A DNA stretch of 45,334 nt from Elusimicrobiaceae bacterium (GTDB lineage Bacteria; Elusimicrobiota; Elusimicrobia; Elusimicrobiales; Elusimicrobiaceae), in contig JAQVSV010000012.1 in assembly GCA_028700325.1 (NCBI GenBank), positions 1 to 45,334 on the forward strand, read 5' to 3'. How positions within the stretch are numbered: the stretch's first letter is position 1; every line of letters begins with the position of its first letter. Below are positions 34,301 to 43,015 of the stretch, piece by piece. Under the pieces are notes generated by a model. That model searched no databases and was not told where the DNA came from. It saw nothing but the letters and a program-made list of their open reading frames with translations. A program made the translations under genes and the position numbers.

Positions 34301-37300
34301 CTTCGGCCTGGGCGCGTCCGCTGGGAGTTACGGAAATAGGCGGTATTTTCTCCGCCACGCACCCGTCGAGCAGTACCTGGTATTCAAGCAATCTGCCTTC
34401 CTTTGCCTGGACTACCATTGATGTGGAACAGGCGGGCATAAAAAACTTTTACATTCTGCTTGCCACTTTTACCGCCGACAAAAACGAAGTGATCGCGAAC
34501 GGCTATATACAAACCGATTACGCCTATACGTCAACCGCGCCCATAGCTGACGGTGAATGGCAGTTTCAGATAGTGGCGGAGGACAATGGCAATACCACGA
34601 GCGCGGTCGCGCGGTACTTTTTCAGGGTGGATGCGTCCACCCCGGTCGCGCCGGCTGGCCTGTATTCTGTTCCCGGTCAGAATTCTCTCATGATTTCCTG
34701 GGACGAGCCTTATATGGCCCATGATATCGCCAGCTATACGCTCTACTGCGACTCTTCCGCGCCGTACGATTTTTCGGACCAGTTTTTTGTGGCCACAGTG
34801 ACCACAACATTCTATCTGCATGGCGGACTTGTGAATTACCAGCCTTACGCCTACCGCCTGACCGCTACCGACAGGCTGAGCCATACCAGCGAGTATTCGG
34901 GCGTGCTCAATGATTATGCCATAGACGGCACCGCTTCCGTGATCAGCACTCTTGCATCCACCAACCTGCCGGTTGAGGATACCTGGTATCCCGACCCCGA
35001 CCCTGTATATACATGGTCCGCTTCCGACAGTGGCGGTTCGGGCCTGCGGGGCTATTACTATACCCTTTCGGCTCAAACGGCGATGACGGCGGAGGAAGTT
35101 TATTCGACCGGCACTTATACCGCCGACACGACTGCGTCTTTTACGGCTCTGCTCGACGGGATCTGGTATTTTTATCTGGTGGCGGAGGATAATCAGGGCA
35201 ATTTGTCGCTGGTGTCACGGCGCGAGTCCCGCATTGATTACGCGCCGGGCGCGCCCCGCAACCTGAATCTGGTTCCGCGCTACAGGAAAATCACGCTGAT
35301 GTGGGACGAGCCGGCGGTTATGCCGCCCGATTTCAGCTATTACCGGATTTATTGCGATTCCACGACCCCTTATGATTTCGAGGACGGGTTCATCCTCGCC
35401 AGAACCTCCGATACGGCTTACGCGCATTTAAATCTCGTCGCCGCCAGCACCTATTATTACCGGGTGACGATGGTGGACACGGCGCCGAACGTGCTGGAAA
35501 GCGAATATTCCGGTTCGATCGGCGCGCGGCCGGTCAGCTCGATTGACATAAGCTCGATCGTGTCGCCCACGCACCCCAGCACGTCGGCGTGGTATGGCGT
35601 GTCCGTGCCGTCGTTTCAGTGGACGGTGGAGGGCAACGGCGGGATCGGGGTCGAGGCGTATTATCTGGCGATTACAACTTATGCGCTTTCCGCCGCGTCC
35701 GTAGTGGCTGGCGGGCTGGAACTCACCGCCGCGAGTTACACAGCGCCTGCGGCTTTGCCGGACGGAGAATGGACTTTCAGCCTTGTCAGCAAGGATCTGC
35801 TGGGCGATTATTCCGCGCTGGCGGTTTATCCGTTCAAGATTGACGTTTCTTCGCCGCCGGCCCCGTCGAATCTGATAGCGGTTTCCTCGCAGAACTCGAT
35901 TTCGCTGAGCTGGAGCACGCCCGTATATACCTATGATGTGGATCACTACCAGCTGTACTGCGATTCCGTTTCGCCGTTCGATTTCGCCGACGCGTTCCTG
36001 GCGACCAGCACGGTCAACACGTTTTTTCTTCATACCGGTTTGGTCAATTACCGGCCCTATCATTACCGCGTGTACGCGGTTGACAGACAGGGGCATACCG
36101 GCAACTATGCCGACACCGCCAACAACGCGCCGCTCGACATAACGCCGCCTGCCATGGGCGCGATCGTGTCGGCTTCACATCCAGACCCTGACGTCTGGTA
36201 TGAAAACGGCTATCCGATTTTCAACTGGAGCGCGACCGATGAGGGCGGCAGCGGTATCAACGGCTATTATTACATGCGTTCAAGCACGGCGGAGCTCACG
36301 GCGGAGGAGGTGATGACCGGCGGAGTTTACACCTCGTCCGCGGGTGTCATACTGCCCAATGTGCCGGACGGACTGTGGTATTTTCACGCGCTGGTTGTTG
36401 ATAATCAGGGTAACATTTCGGGTGTTTCGCAATACCAGTTCCGGGTGGACTATTTCCCCGCGCCGCCCGCGGACGTTACGCTGGAGAAATGGAACGGCCG
36501 CATAAACCTTTCCTGGACCGCGCCGGATCCGGACCCCGGCGATATTGACTATTACCGCGTGTACTGCGATTCAACCGTTCCGTACGATTTTGAGGATTCC
36601 TATATCGCGGCGCAGACGACAGCCGCCGCGTTCGGGCATAACAACCTGCTCGCGACCAATACCTATTATTACAGGCTGACCACCGTGGACAGGGGGCCCA
36701 ACGCGCTGGAAAGCGTTTATTCCGGCATAGTGTCCGGCCTGCCGCTCGACAGCGTTGCGCCGGTCATGCTGACGCTGGCCTCGCCTTCGCATCCGTATCC
36801 GGAAACTTCGTACCAGAATAACATACCCACCTTCACATGGACGGCGTCCGATACCGGCGGATCCGACGTGGCCGGCTATTATTACATGCTCGACCAGCTG
36901 GAGGCCGTGACCACGGAGCAGCTGCTGCTGACCGGCGATTTCACCTACCTTAACACCACCAGTTACATGGCGGGTGTGGCCGACGGGATCTGGTACTTCC
37001 ATATTCTGCCGGTTGACTATCAGAATAACGTGGGCGATCCGCTGACGCGCGGGATTATCATTAACATGCCGCCCGCGCCGCCGACCGATCTGGTTATGGA
37101 TACGGCGGCGGCGCATGTGATGCTGAGCTGGACGGCTCCCAGCCCGCTGCCGGCAGATCTGGATCATTATAACGTTTACTGCGATTCCGTCGCGCCTTAC
37201 GATTTTTCGGACGGCTATCTCGCCGTAAGCACGACCCATACGGTTTTTATTGACACGATAACGAGTTACGGCAGCTATATTTACCGTGTTACAAGCGTTG

Positions 37301-40300
37301 ATAACGGCACCACTGCGCTGGAAAGCGAGCCCGGCAATACACAGTTTCTGGTGCAGACCGACACGATGTCGCCCGTGATGACCTCGCTTGATTCGCCCAC
37401 CCATCCCGACACGGCGACCTGGTATTCCGACAATCATCCGCATCTGGAGTTTGCCGCCTATGATGTGGGGGCTGCCGGCGTGAAAGGGTATTATGTGATG
37501 TGGAGCGCGAGCGATACGCTTACGCAGGGCCAGCTGCTTGCCGGCGCGACACTGGCGGAGGCAACCTATTACCAGCAGGTCGGCGAGCTGGAGGACGGGC
37601 AGTGGTATTTTCACGCGATGGCGGTTGACAATATCGGCAATCTGTCGGAGCCGCTGGTGTTTCCCGTGCGGATTGATACGGTCCCTCCGGCGCCGGCGAC
37701 GCTGAGCGCGACGGCGAACCAGAACCGGATTTCGCTTTCATGGACAGTCGCGCGCATGCCGGCCGATTTCAATTCTTTCATCGTTTACTGCGACAGCACG
37801 TCGGCCGACTGGACACACCAGTTCGCGGCCGCCGAAACGGCGGATGCGGCTTTCGTCCATACGGATCTGAAAAACTACAACGTGTACCGGTACCGCGTTC
37901 TGATAAAGGACGTCAGGGGCAATCTGAGCCAGCTTTCGGAAACGGCGAGCCTTTACCCGATAGATGAAACGGCGCCGGAGATCAGCACGCTGACGGCAAC
38001 CAATCTGCCGGTCGAGGATACCTGGTATCCGGATCCGGATCCTGTATATGCGTGGGCGGCGTCCGATCTCGGCGATTCCGGGCTGCGCGGTTATTATTAT
38101 GTGCTGGCGGCCACCGACACGATGACGGCGGAGGAAGTTTATTCGACCGGCACCTATACTTCGGAAACCGAGGTTTCGTTTACCGCCCTGCCGGACGGGA
38201 TCTGGTATTTCTTCCTGATCGCGCAGGATAACGAGGGCAATCTGTCTTCCGTGTTCAGGCACGCGACCCGCATTGATTCCACGCCGGGCGCGCCCCGCAA
38301 CCTGAATCTGGTTCCGCGCTACAGGAAAATCACGCTGATGTGGGATGATCCCGTTCCCATGCCGACCGATTTTGACTATTACCGGATTTATTGCGATTCC
38401 ACGCCCCCCTATGATTTCGGGGACGGGTTCGTGCTGGCCCGAACTTCCGGCACGAGCTATACCCATTTAAATCTCGCCGCCGCCAACACTTATTATTACC
38501 GCGTCGCCACGGTTGACGGCGCGCCGAACGTGCTGGAAAGCGAATATTCCGGTTCGATCGGCGCGCGGCCGGTCAGCTCGATTGACATAAGCTCGATCGT
38601 GTCGCCCACGCACCCTAGCACGTCGGCGTGGTATGGCGTGTCCGTGCCGTCGTTTCAGTGGACGGTGGAGGGCAACGGCGGGATCGGGGTCGGCGCATAT
38701 TACGTGACGCTTACCACCTATCCGCTTTCAATAGAGGCGGTTGTGGCGGGCGGCTTGCGTTTGACCGCCACGGCCTATACCGCGCCTGCGGCTCTGCCGG
38801 ACGGAGAATGGACATTCAGCATCGTCAGCGAGGACCTGATAGGCGATTATTCCGCGCTGGCGGTTTATCCGTTCAAGATTGACGTTTCTTCGCCGCCGGC
38901 TCCGTCGAACCTGATAGCGGTTTCCTCGCAGAACTCGATTTCGCTGAGCTGGAGCACGCCCGTATATACATATGATGTTGACCATTACCGGCTGTACTGC
39001 GATTCCGTTTCGCCGTTCGATTTTGCCGACGCGTTCCTGGCGACCAGCACGGTCAGCACTTTCTTCCTGCACACCGGGCTGGTAAACTACAAACCCTACC
39101 ATTACCGCGTGTACGCGGTTGACAGACAGGGGCACGTCGGCAATTATGCCGACACCGCCAACAACGCGCCGCTCGACATAACGCCGCCTGCCATGGGCGC
39201 GATCGTGTCGGCTTCGCATCCCGATCCGGATATCTGGTACGAGGACGGCAATCCTATTTTCAACTGGAGCGCGACCGACGCGGGCGGCAGCGGCATCAAC
39301 GGCTATTATTACATGCGTTCGAGCACCGCCGGGCTGACGGCGGCGGAGGTGATGTCCGGCGGAGTTTACACCTCGTCCGCCGGGGTTATCATGACCGGCG
39401 TGCCGGACGGGCTGTGGTATTTCTACGCCATGGCGGTTGATAACCAGGGCAATATTTCGGATGCCGAAGCCTACCTGTTCCGGGTGGACTATTTTCCCGC
39501 GCCGCCGACCGGCGTGACGCTGGAGAAATGGAACAGCCGCATCAACATTTCGTGGACCGCGCCGGACCCTGATCCCGGCGACATAGATTATTACCGCCTG
39601 TACTGCGATTCCACCACTCCTTACGATTTCGATGATTCCTATATCGTGGTGCAGACGACGTCCACCGCGTTCGGGCATAACAACCTGTTCGCGACCAACA
39701 CTTATTATTACAGGCTGAGCGCCGTGGACAAGGGCCCGAACGCGCTGGAAAGCGTTTATTCGGACATAGTGTCCGGCCTGCCGCTCGACAGCGTTGCGCC
39801 GGTCATGCTGACTTTGGTTTCGCCCTCGCATCCGTATCCGGCGGTTTCGTACCAGAATAACATACCCACTTTCACATGGACGGCGTCCGATACCGGCGGC
39901 GCGGGCGTGGCCGGGTATTATTACATGCTCGACCAGCTGGAAGCCATGACCACGGAGCAGCTGCTGCTGACCGGCGGGTTCACCTATCTTAACACCACCA
40001 GTTACATGGCGGGCGTGGCTGACGGGATCTGGTATTTCCATATTCTGCCGGTTGACTATCAGAATAACGCGGGCGACCTGCTGACGCGCAAGATAATACT
40101 GAATCTGCCGCCAGCTCCGCCGACCGGTCTGGTGATGACGACCGCGCCGGCACTGGCGATCCTGAACTGGACCGCGCCCAGCCCGTTCCCCGCAGATTTC
40201 GATTATTACAAGATTTACTGCGATTCCAGCGCGCCGTATGACTTCGGCAACGCCTATGTCGCCGGCACTACGGCGGATACGGTTTTTGTGGACACGGTTA

Positions 40301-43011
40301 CTTCGCACCTCAGCTATAAATACCGCGTTACCGCGGTGGATAACGGCACAACTCCGCTGGAAAGCGAGCCCGGCAATACACAGTTTCTGGTGCAGACTGA
40401 CACGATGTCGCCCGTCATGGCTTCTCTTGTGTCGCCTACTCATCCCAACTCTTCGGTCTGGTATACCGATACCGCGCCGCTCATGGAATTTTCCGCTTAC
40501 GATAACGGCAGCGCGGGAGTGAAAGGGTATTATGTGATGTGGAGCGCGAGCGACACGCTTACGCAGGCTCAGATACTGGTGGGCGGGGCGCTGCTCGGCG
40601 CCACTTATTATCAACTGATTTACGGGCTGGACGACGGGCAGTGGTATTTCCACGCGATGGCGGTTGACAATGCCGGGAATCTGTCGGTTCCGGCGGTCTA
40701 TCCGGTAAAGATTGACACTCTGCCGCCCACGCCGGAAGCGCTGTCCGCCACCGCCGGGCAAAACGAGATCGAGCTTTCCTGGTCAATAAGCCGTATCCCC
40801 GCTGATTTCAATTCGTATATCGTGTATTGCGACAGCACCTCGGCCGACTGGACCCATCAGTTCGTGGCGACGGAAACGGTGGACGCGTCTTTCATTCATG
40901 CGGGCCTGCGCAATTATAACGTGTACCGTTACCGCATACAGTCGCGGGACAGCCGGGGAAATTTGAGCGGACTGTCGGAGAATCTCAGCCTTTATCCCAT
41001 TGACGCGCTTGCGCCGGAAATAACAGCCCTGATCTCGCCCACCCATCCGGACGAGGCGGTGTGGTATTCGTCCGGCGCGCCGCATTACGCCTGGCAGGCG
41101 GTTGATACGGGCGGCTCCGGCCTGAAAGGGTACTATTACATTCTGGACAACAGCGAAACTGCCGAACTGGATGACATGATAGCGCGCGGCACGTTCACCA
41201 TAGCCGTCAGCCATACCGAGCCGCAGGCGCTGCCCGACAGCATCTGGTATTTTCATCTGGCCGCGCTGGACCAGCAGGAGAATTACAGCGCGATCGAAAC
41301 TTTCAGAACCAACATTGATTCCGCGCCGGCCGCGCCGCTTGATCTGACGGCTTTGCCGCTGGAACAGGCGGTGATGCTGACCTGGAGCGAGCCCGACCCG
41401 TTCCCCTCCGATTTCGCGGCGTACCGGGTATATGTTGATTCCGTCGCGCCGTATGACTGGGCGGACGCGTTCGTAGTGCAAACCGACACCACGACTTTCA
41501 CGCACTGGAACCTTGACAGAAACGCGACTTATTATTATACGGTCCGCACGGTGGATGCGGAGCCCAACCAGATGGAAAGCGCGGCTTCAAACGTGGTGGC
41601 CGTGCGGCCGGTCGAGCATATCGCGCCGGTGCTTGCGGGGCTTGCCAGCCCGACCCATCCCGATCCCGCGGCGTGGTATTCGACCGCCGCGCCGGTGTTT
41701 AACTGGACCGCCACGGATGAAGGCGGCAGCGGACTGGCTTTTTACAGTTATGTCATAAGCACGCTGGCCGTTTCGGACGCGGCGGTATGGACGTCCGCTT
41801 TGCGGGTGACCACTGCCGCCTACAGCGCGCCCGCTCCGCTGGCGGATGGCGTCTGGCATTTTTATGTCAGCGCGCAGGACGGAGCGGGCAACGTGTCGTC
41901 CGTTTCCGTGCTTACGTTCAATATAGACACCGGCGCGCCGCAGGCGAGCATTGCGCTCAGTTCCGCTTTGCCGCTCGCTTCGGGCAGGTACGGCGTCACG
42001 CTTACGCTTGCCGACGAGCTTAGCCCGCTCGTTGCCGCTCCGGCGCTGATTTTTACGCCCGCCGGCGGAACCGGTTCCACGGTTACTTTGACAAATGTGT
42101 CCGGCCCGGTCTGGGCCGGCACGGTTGCTGTGTACGCCCAAACCCCGGCCGGCACGGCGGAGTTCGCTTTCTCCGCCACCGATTCGGCGGGGAATACCGG
42201 AACCGTGATAAGCTCCGGCTCGAGTTTCGCGGTTGATACTTCGATTTCAAGCTCTGCGGCCGGCACGGTGCTGGGCCCGGACAACTGCGCCGTCGTCATA
42301 CCGGTTGGCGCGGCTGACAGGCGTATAAGCGTGCGGATTGACGACGTCAGCGGCGATTCCGTGCTTGACCGGGCGGTTCTGCTGGCGGTTAATTTCGGCT
42401 CGATGCTGGAGATCAGCTCCTCCGTTTACAAGGAGTTCAGCGCGACGGCTACCGTTACCGGCGAAGCGATAACGCGGTTCAGTGTGCCTGTCACGGTTTC
42501 AGTGGCTTACGCCGATTCCGACGGCGACGACGTGGTGGACAATACCGATGTGCCTGCCGGGAATCTGCGTCTGTTTTATCTTGACCGCGCGCTCGCGAAA
42601 TGGGAGTTTGTGCCGGGCCAGTATCTGGACCGGGTCGAAAAGCGGGTCAGCGCGCCGGTCAGCCACTTCTCGACTTACGGGCTGCTGGCGGTAAAGCCGG
42701 GCGCGGTTGCCGCGACGGGGATAGTGGCGTATCCCAACCCCTGCTATTTAAAACATACGGCCTATATCACTATCGGCGGCATTCCCGCGTCGGCCGCCAA
42801 CGCGCTGGTGCGGATATACGATCAGAACGGAGCGCTGGTGCGCACCCTGAGCGAAGCGTCGGGCGAAGTGGTGACTTCGGCTGCGGGCGGCAAGCAGGCG
42901 CAGTGGAACGGTTTGAACTCGTCCGGCGACAGGGTTGCCAGCGGCGTATATATCTATCTGCTGAAGGCCGACGGACTCAAGACCACCGGCAGGCTGGGCG
43001 TACTGTGGTGA
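31315..43011 (+). CDS. Giant exported FN3-repeat protein with inactive M6-peptidase-like head and FlgD/T9SS-like tail
   Basis: About 3,898 residues from ATG 31315 (a TTG at 31312 is in frame). A signal peptide ends G-R-A-F-A near residue 28. Residues about 75-460 resemble the M6 peptidase domain: S-Y-G-K-L, a Ca-type D-S-D-G-D-G-Y-I-D, L-G-L-P-D-Y-Y-D-Y and G-G-M-D-I-M-D. The zinc motif H-E-x-G-H that should precede L-G-L-P-D is R-L-T-G-N (264-268). Irregular FN3 domains follow, then fourteen ~203-residue units (about 800-3540), each an Ig-like domain plus FN3. A late segment has an acidic D-S-D-G-D-D motif. Residues about 3800-3898 form a FlgD/T9SS-like domain (A-Y-P-N-P-C, V-R-I-Y-D, G-V-Y-I-Y-L-L). 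Probably a surface adhesin or scaffold; the role is inferred. Confidence 0.9.
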   Translation: MPSPQQNRCAFRRALSVVLAQTAVLLFCGRAFAMAPPAAGELEKYKADGSYERRLVFAESLGNNRVASSLIPKLVPGGKTLLLNTNLPASLKGMPSSGQVRPVVLLLDFEGTEHTVSSAVIAGRISGTSGGAYGSLRNYYYNSSYGKLDMSDALVLGWWNVLSARSEIDTTKASREEIIGRALTDMNSFTDFSQYDSDGDGYIDQLIVIWAGDNGGWGDFWWSYSDICVDSALTFDGVRVRNYSWQWEKYAAEDTDFDLMTAIRLTGNSLGLPDYYDYAPGIGPDGGLGGMDIMDSLLPDTPRVDHNALSKLLLGWISPAGYNAGVSAVSMEPAETSSSAVQLMKAGGAQSVFGEYFLVENRRNGLGNDLDLPGSGLAVWHVNSALDTAGSGFVSDNTGTENKLLKLVQADGLGSIEAGLPADSGDFYGTGSHFGPGTTPGSDLYSGLPSSIDIDSVTAAETAVFTLSYNTPPGAVADVSAEEVAGTPFVVRLSWTRPANAAYYEIRYSTIGTPGGSAASWENSSVWTSTKIADSSAETEYISGLTDATRYYFKVKVYNPAGNYVFSNGASVRPWDAPPGSPADIFASPVDSQYFDGLSYVDWTAGGGDGDYGNISVGAYALGVSTYFKTPSEWVRSEAVSTGALHGIEPGGMYAFQYEGLMPDVTYYLALWVQDDAGNWSTEPGIAYAGYCPPDNVPEAPVLAAESLNRAVKLTWTEDARDIDHYVVYRSSFTPYFQEDSSGTIVQHIVCTTTGTTCTYSALQYEINGFRVLAYDRDPFVKFSTSGIVIGQAIDKETPLVQELVSPTHPSESIIYVNNTPSFQWAASDTGGSGLYKIYVTLVSTTAATLVSSDVVSSGIVLESTVTSYSYTTPQEDGDWYFYVVAQDTEQNLSDAVRRKIRIDWYPEPPSTPIVTPASGKISVSWSPSVLQAKDFDHYELYCDSITKGDWSDSFLLAETTATRYEHEDLDVFTTYYYRVRSVDSAPLVLRSTPSASAWARPLGVTEIGGIFSATHPSSSTWYSSNLPSFAWTTIDVEQAGIKNFYILLATFTADKNEVIANGYIQTDYAYTSTAPIADGEWQFQIVAEDNGNTTSAVARYFFRVDASTPVAPAGLYSVPGQNSLMISWDEPYMAHDIASYTLYCDSSAPYDFSDQFFVATVTTTFYLHGGLVNYQPYAYRLTATDRLSHTSEYSGVLNDYAIDGTASVISTLASTNLPVEDTWYPDPDPVYTWSASDSGGSGLRGYYYTLSAQTAMTAEEVYSTGTYTADTTASFTALLDGIWYFYLVAEDNQGNLSLVSRRESRIDYAPGAPRNLNLVPRYRKITLMWDEPAVMPPDFSYYRIYCDSTTPYDFEDGFILARTSDTAYAHLNLVAASTYYYRVTMVDTAPNVLESEYSGSIGARPVSSIDISSIVSPTHPSTSAWYGVSVPSFQWTVEGNGGIGVEAYYLAITTYALSAASVVAGGLELTAASYTAPAALPDGEWTFSLVSKDLLGDYSALAVYPFKIDVSSPPAPSNLIAVSSQNSISLSWSTPVYTYDVDHYQLYCDSVSPFDFADAFLATSTVNTFFLHTGLVNYRPYHYRVYAVDRQGHTGNYADTANNAPLDITPPAMGAIVSASHPDPDVWYENGYPIFNWSATDEGGSGINGYYYMRSSTAELTAEEVMTGGVYTSSAGVILPNVPDGLWYFHALVVDNQGNISGVSQYQFRVDYFPAPPADVTLEKWNGRINLSWTAPDPDPGDIDYYRVYCDSTVPYDFEDSYIAAQTTAAAFGHNNLLATNTYYYRLTTVDRGPNALESVYSGIVSGLPLDSVAPVMLTLASPSHPYPETSYQNNIPTFTWTASDTGGSDVAGYYYMLDQLEAVTTEQLLLTGDFTYLNTTSYMAGVADGIWYFHILPVDYQNNVGDPLTRGIIINMPPAPPTDLVMDTAAAHVMLSWTAPSPLPADLDHYNVYCDSVAPYDFSDGYLAVSTTHTVFIDTITSYGSYIYRVTSVDNGTTALESEPGNTQFLVQTDTMSPVMTSLDSPTHPDTATWYSDNHPHLEFAAYDVGAAGVKGYYVMWSASDTLTQGQLLAGATLAEATYYQQVGELEDGQWYFHAMAVDNIGNLSEPLVFPVRIDTVPPAPATLSATANQNRISLSWTVARMPADFNSFIVYCDSTSADWTHQFAAAETADAAFVHTDLKNYNVYRYRVLIKDVRGNLSQLSETASLYPIDETAPEISTLTATNLPVEDTWYPDPDPVYAWAASDLGDSGLRGYYYVLAATDTMTAEEVYSTGTYTSETEVSFTALPDGIWYFFLIAQDNEGNLSSVFRHATRIDSTPGAPRNLNLVPRYRKITLMWDDPVPMPTDFDYYRIYCDSTPPYDFGDGFVLARTSGTSYTHLNLAAANTYYYRVATVDGAPNVLESEYSGSIGARPVSSIDISSIVSPTHPSTSAWYGVSVPSFQWTVEGNGGIGVGAYYVTLTTYPLSIEAVVAGGLRLTATAYTAPAALPDGEWTFSIVSEDLIGDYSALAVYPFKIDVSSPPAPSNLIAVSSQNSISLSWSTPVYTYDVDHYRLYCDSVSPFDFADAFLATSTVSTFFLHTGLVNYKPYHYRVYAVDRQGHVGNYADTANNAPLDITPPAMGAIVSASHPDPDIWYEDGNPIFNWSATDAGGSGINGYYYMRSSTAGLTAAEVMSGGVYTSSAGVIMTGVPDGLWYFYAMAVDNQGNISDAEAYLFRVDYFPAPPTGVTLEKWNSRINISWTAPDPDPGDIDYYRLYCDSTTPYDFDDSYIVVQTTSTAFGHNNLFATNTYYYRLSAVDKGPNALESVYSDIVSGLPLDSVAPVMLTLVSPSHPYPAVSYQNNIPTFTWTASDTGGAGVAGYYYMLDQLEAMTTEQLLLTGGFTYLNTTSYMAGVADGIWYFHILPVDYQNNAGDLLTRKIILNLPPAPPTGLVMTTAPALAILNWTAPSPFPADFDYYKIYCDSSAPYDFGNAYVAGTTADTVFVDTVTSHLSYKYRVTAVDNGTTPLESEPGNTQFLVQTDTMSPVMASLVSPTHPNSSVWYTDTAPLMEFSAYDNGSAGVKGYYVMWSASDTLTQAQILVGGALLGATYYQLIYGLDDGQWYFHAMAVDNAGNLSVPAVYPVKIDTLPPTPEALSATAGQNEIELSWSISRIPADFNSYIVYCDSTSADWTHQFVATETVDASFIHAGLRNYNVYRYRIQSRDSRGNLSGLSENLSLYPIDALAPEITALISPTHPDEAVWYSSGAPHYAWQAVDTGGSGLKGYYYILDNSETAELDDMIARGTFTIAVSHTEPQALPDSIWYFHLAALDQQENYSAIETFRTNIDSAPAAPLDLTALPLEQAVMLTWSEPDPFPSDFAAYRVYVDSVAPYDWADAFVVQTDTTTFTHWNLDRNATYYYTVRTVDAEPNQMESAASNVVAVRPVEHIAPVLAGLASPTHPDPAAWYSTAAPVFNWTATDEGGSGLAFYSYVISTLAVSDAAVWTSALRVTTAAYSAPAPLADGVWHFYVSAQDGAGNVSSVSVLTFNIDTGAPQASIALSSALPLASGRYGVTLTLADELSPLVAAPALIFTPAGGTGSTVTLTNVSGPVWAGTVAVYAQTPAGTAEFAFSATDSAGNTGTVISSGSSFAVDTSISSSAAGTVLGPDNCAVVIPVGAADRRISVRIDDVSGDSVLDRAVLLAVNFGSMLEISSSVYKEFSATATVTGEAITRFSVPVTVSVAYADSDGDDVVDNTDVPAGNLRLFYLDRALAKWEFVPGQYLDRVEKRVSAPVSHFSTYGLLAVKPGAVAATGIVAYPNPCYLKHTAYITIGGIPASAANALVRIYDQNGALVRTLSEASGEVVTSAAGGKQAQWNGLNSSGDRVASGVYIYLLKADGLKTTGRLGVLW
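33718..41930 (+). repeat. Fourteen tandem ~609-bp coding repeats (Ig-like + FN3 units)
   Basis: Unit starts are marked by S-P-T-H-P-like motifs near 33727, 34351, 34955, 35563, 36169, 36781, 37393, 37994, 38602, 39208, 39820, 40432, 41035 and 41647. Each unit has the pattern W-Y, P-x-F-x-W, D-x-G-G-S-G, D-G-x-W-Y-F, D-N-x-G-N-x-S, then an FN3 with Y-C-D-S-x-x-P-Y-D-F-x-D and Y-Y-Y-R-V. Units 1-12 keep the Tyr-Cys-Asp-Ser; unit 13 has Tyr-Val-Asp-Ser; unit 14 is only the first half. Confidence 0.9.
34921..40998 (+). repeat. 3,039-bp tandem duplication inside the giant gene
   Basis: Units 3-7 (34921-37959) are repeated as units 8-12 (37960-40998) at a constant offset of 3,039 bp, which is 1,013 codons. 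The tract 35482-35653 equals 38521-38692 with a single mismatch (35577/38616), and other tracts are near-identical (35842-35935 with 38881-38974). Intervening segments have diverged clearly. Exact outer limits are uncertain by some tens of bases. Confidence 0.9.
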
Positions 43012-43015
43012 TTTT

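Noticed and set aside
38728-40761. Long open frame antisense to the giant repeat gene, with repeated peptide blocks
   Set aside because: It mirrors the repeat structure of the sense gene in a GC-rich context and has no family resemblance or ribosome-binding site. The sense strand has clear domains.
33718-41930. CRISPR-like or mobile repeat explanation for the regular array
   Set aside because: Repeat period is about 609 bp, in frame and coding, with protein-level conservation of Ig/FN3 motifs. It is not a CRISPR array or transposon.
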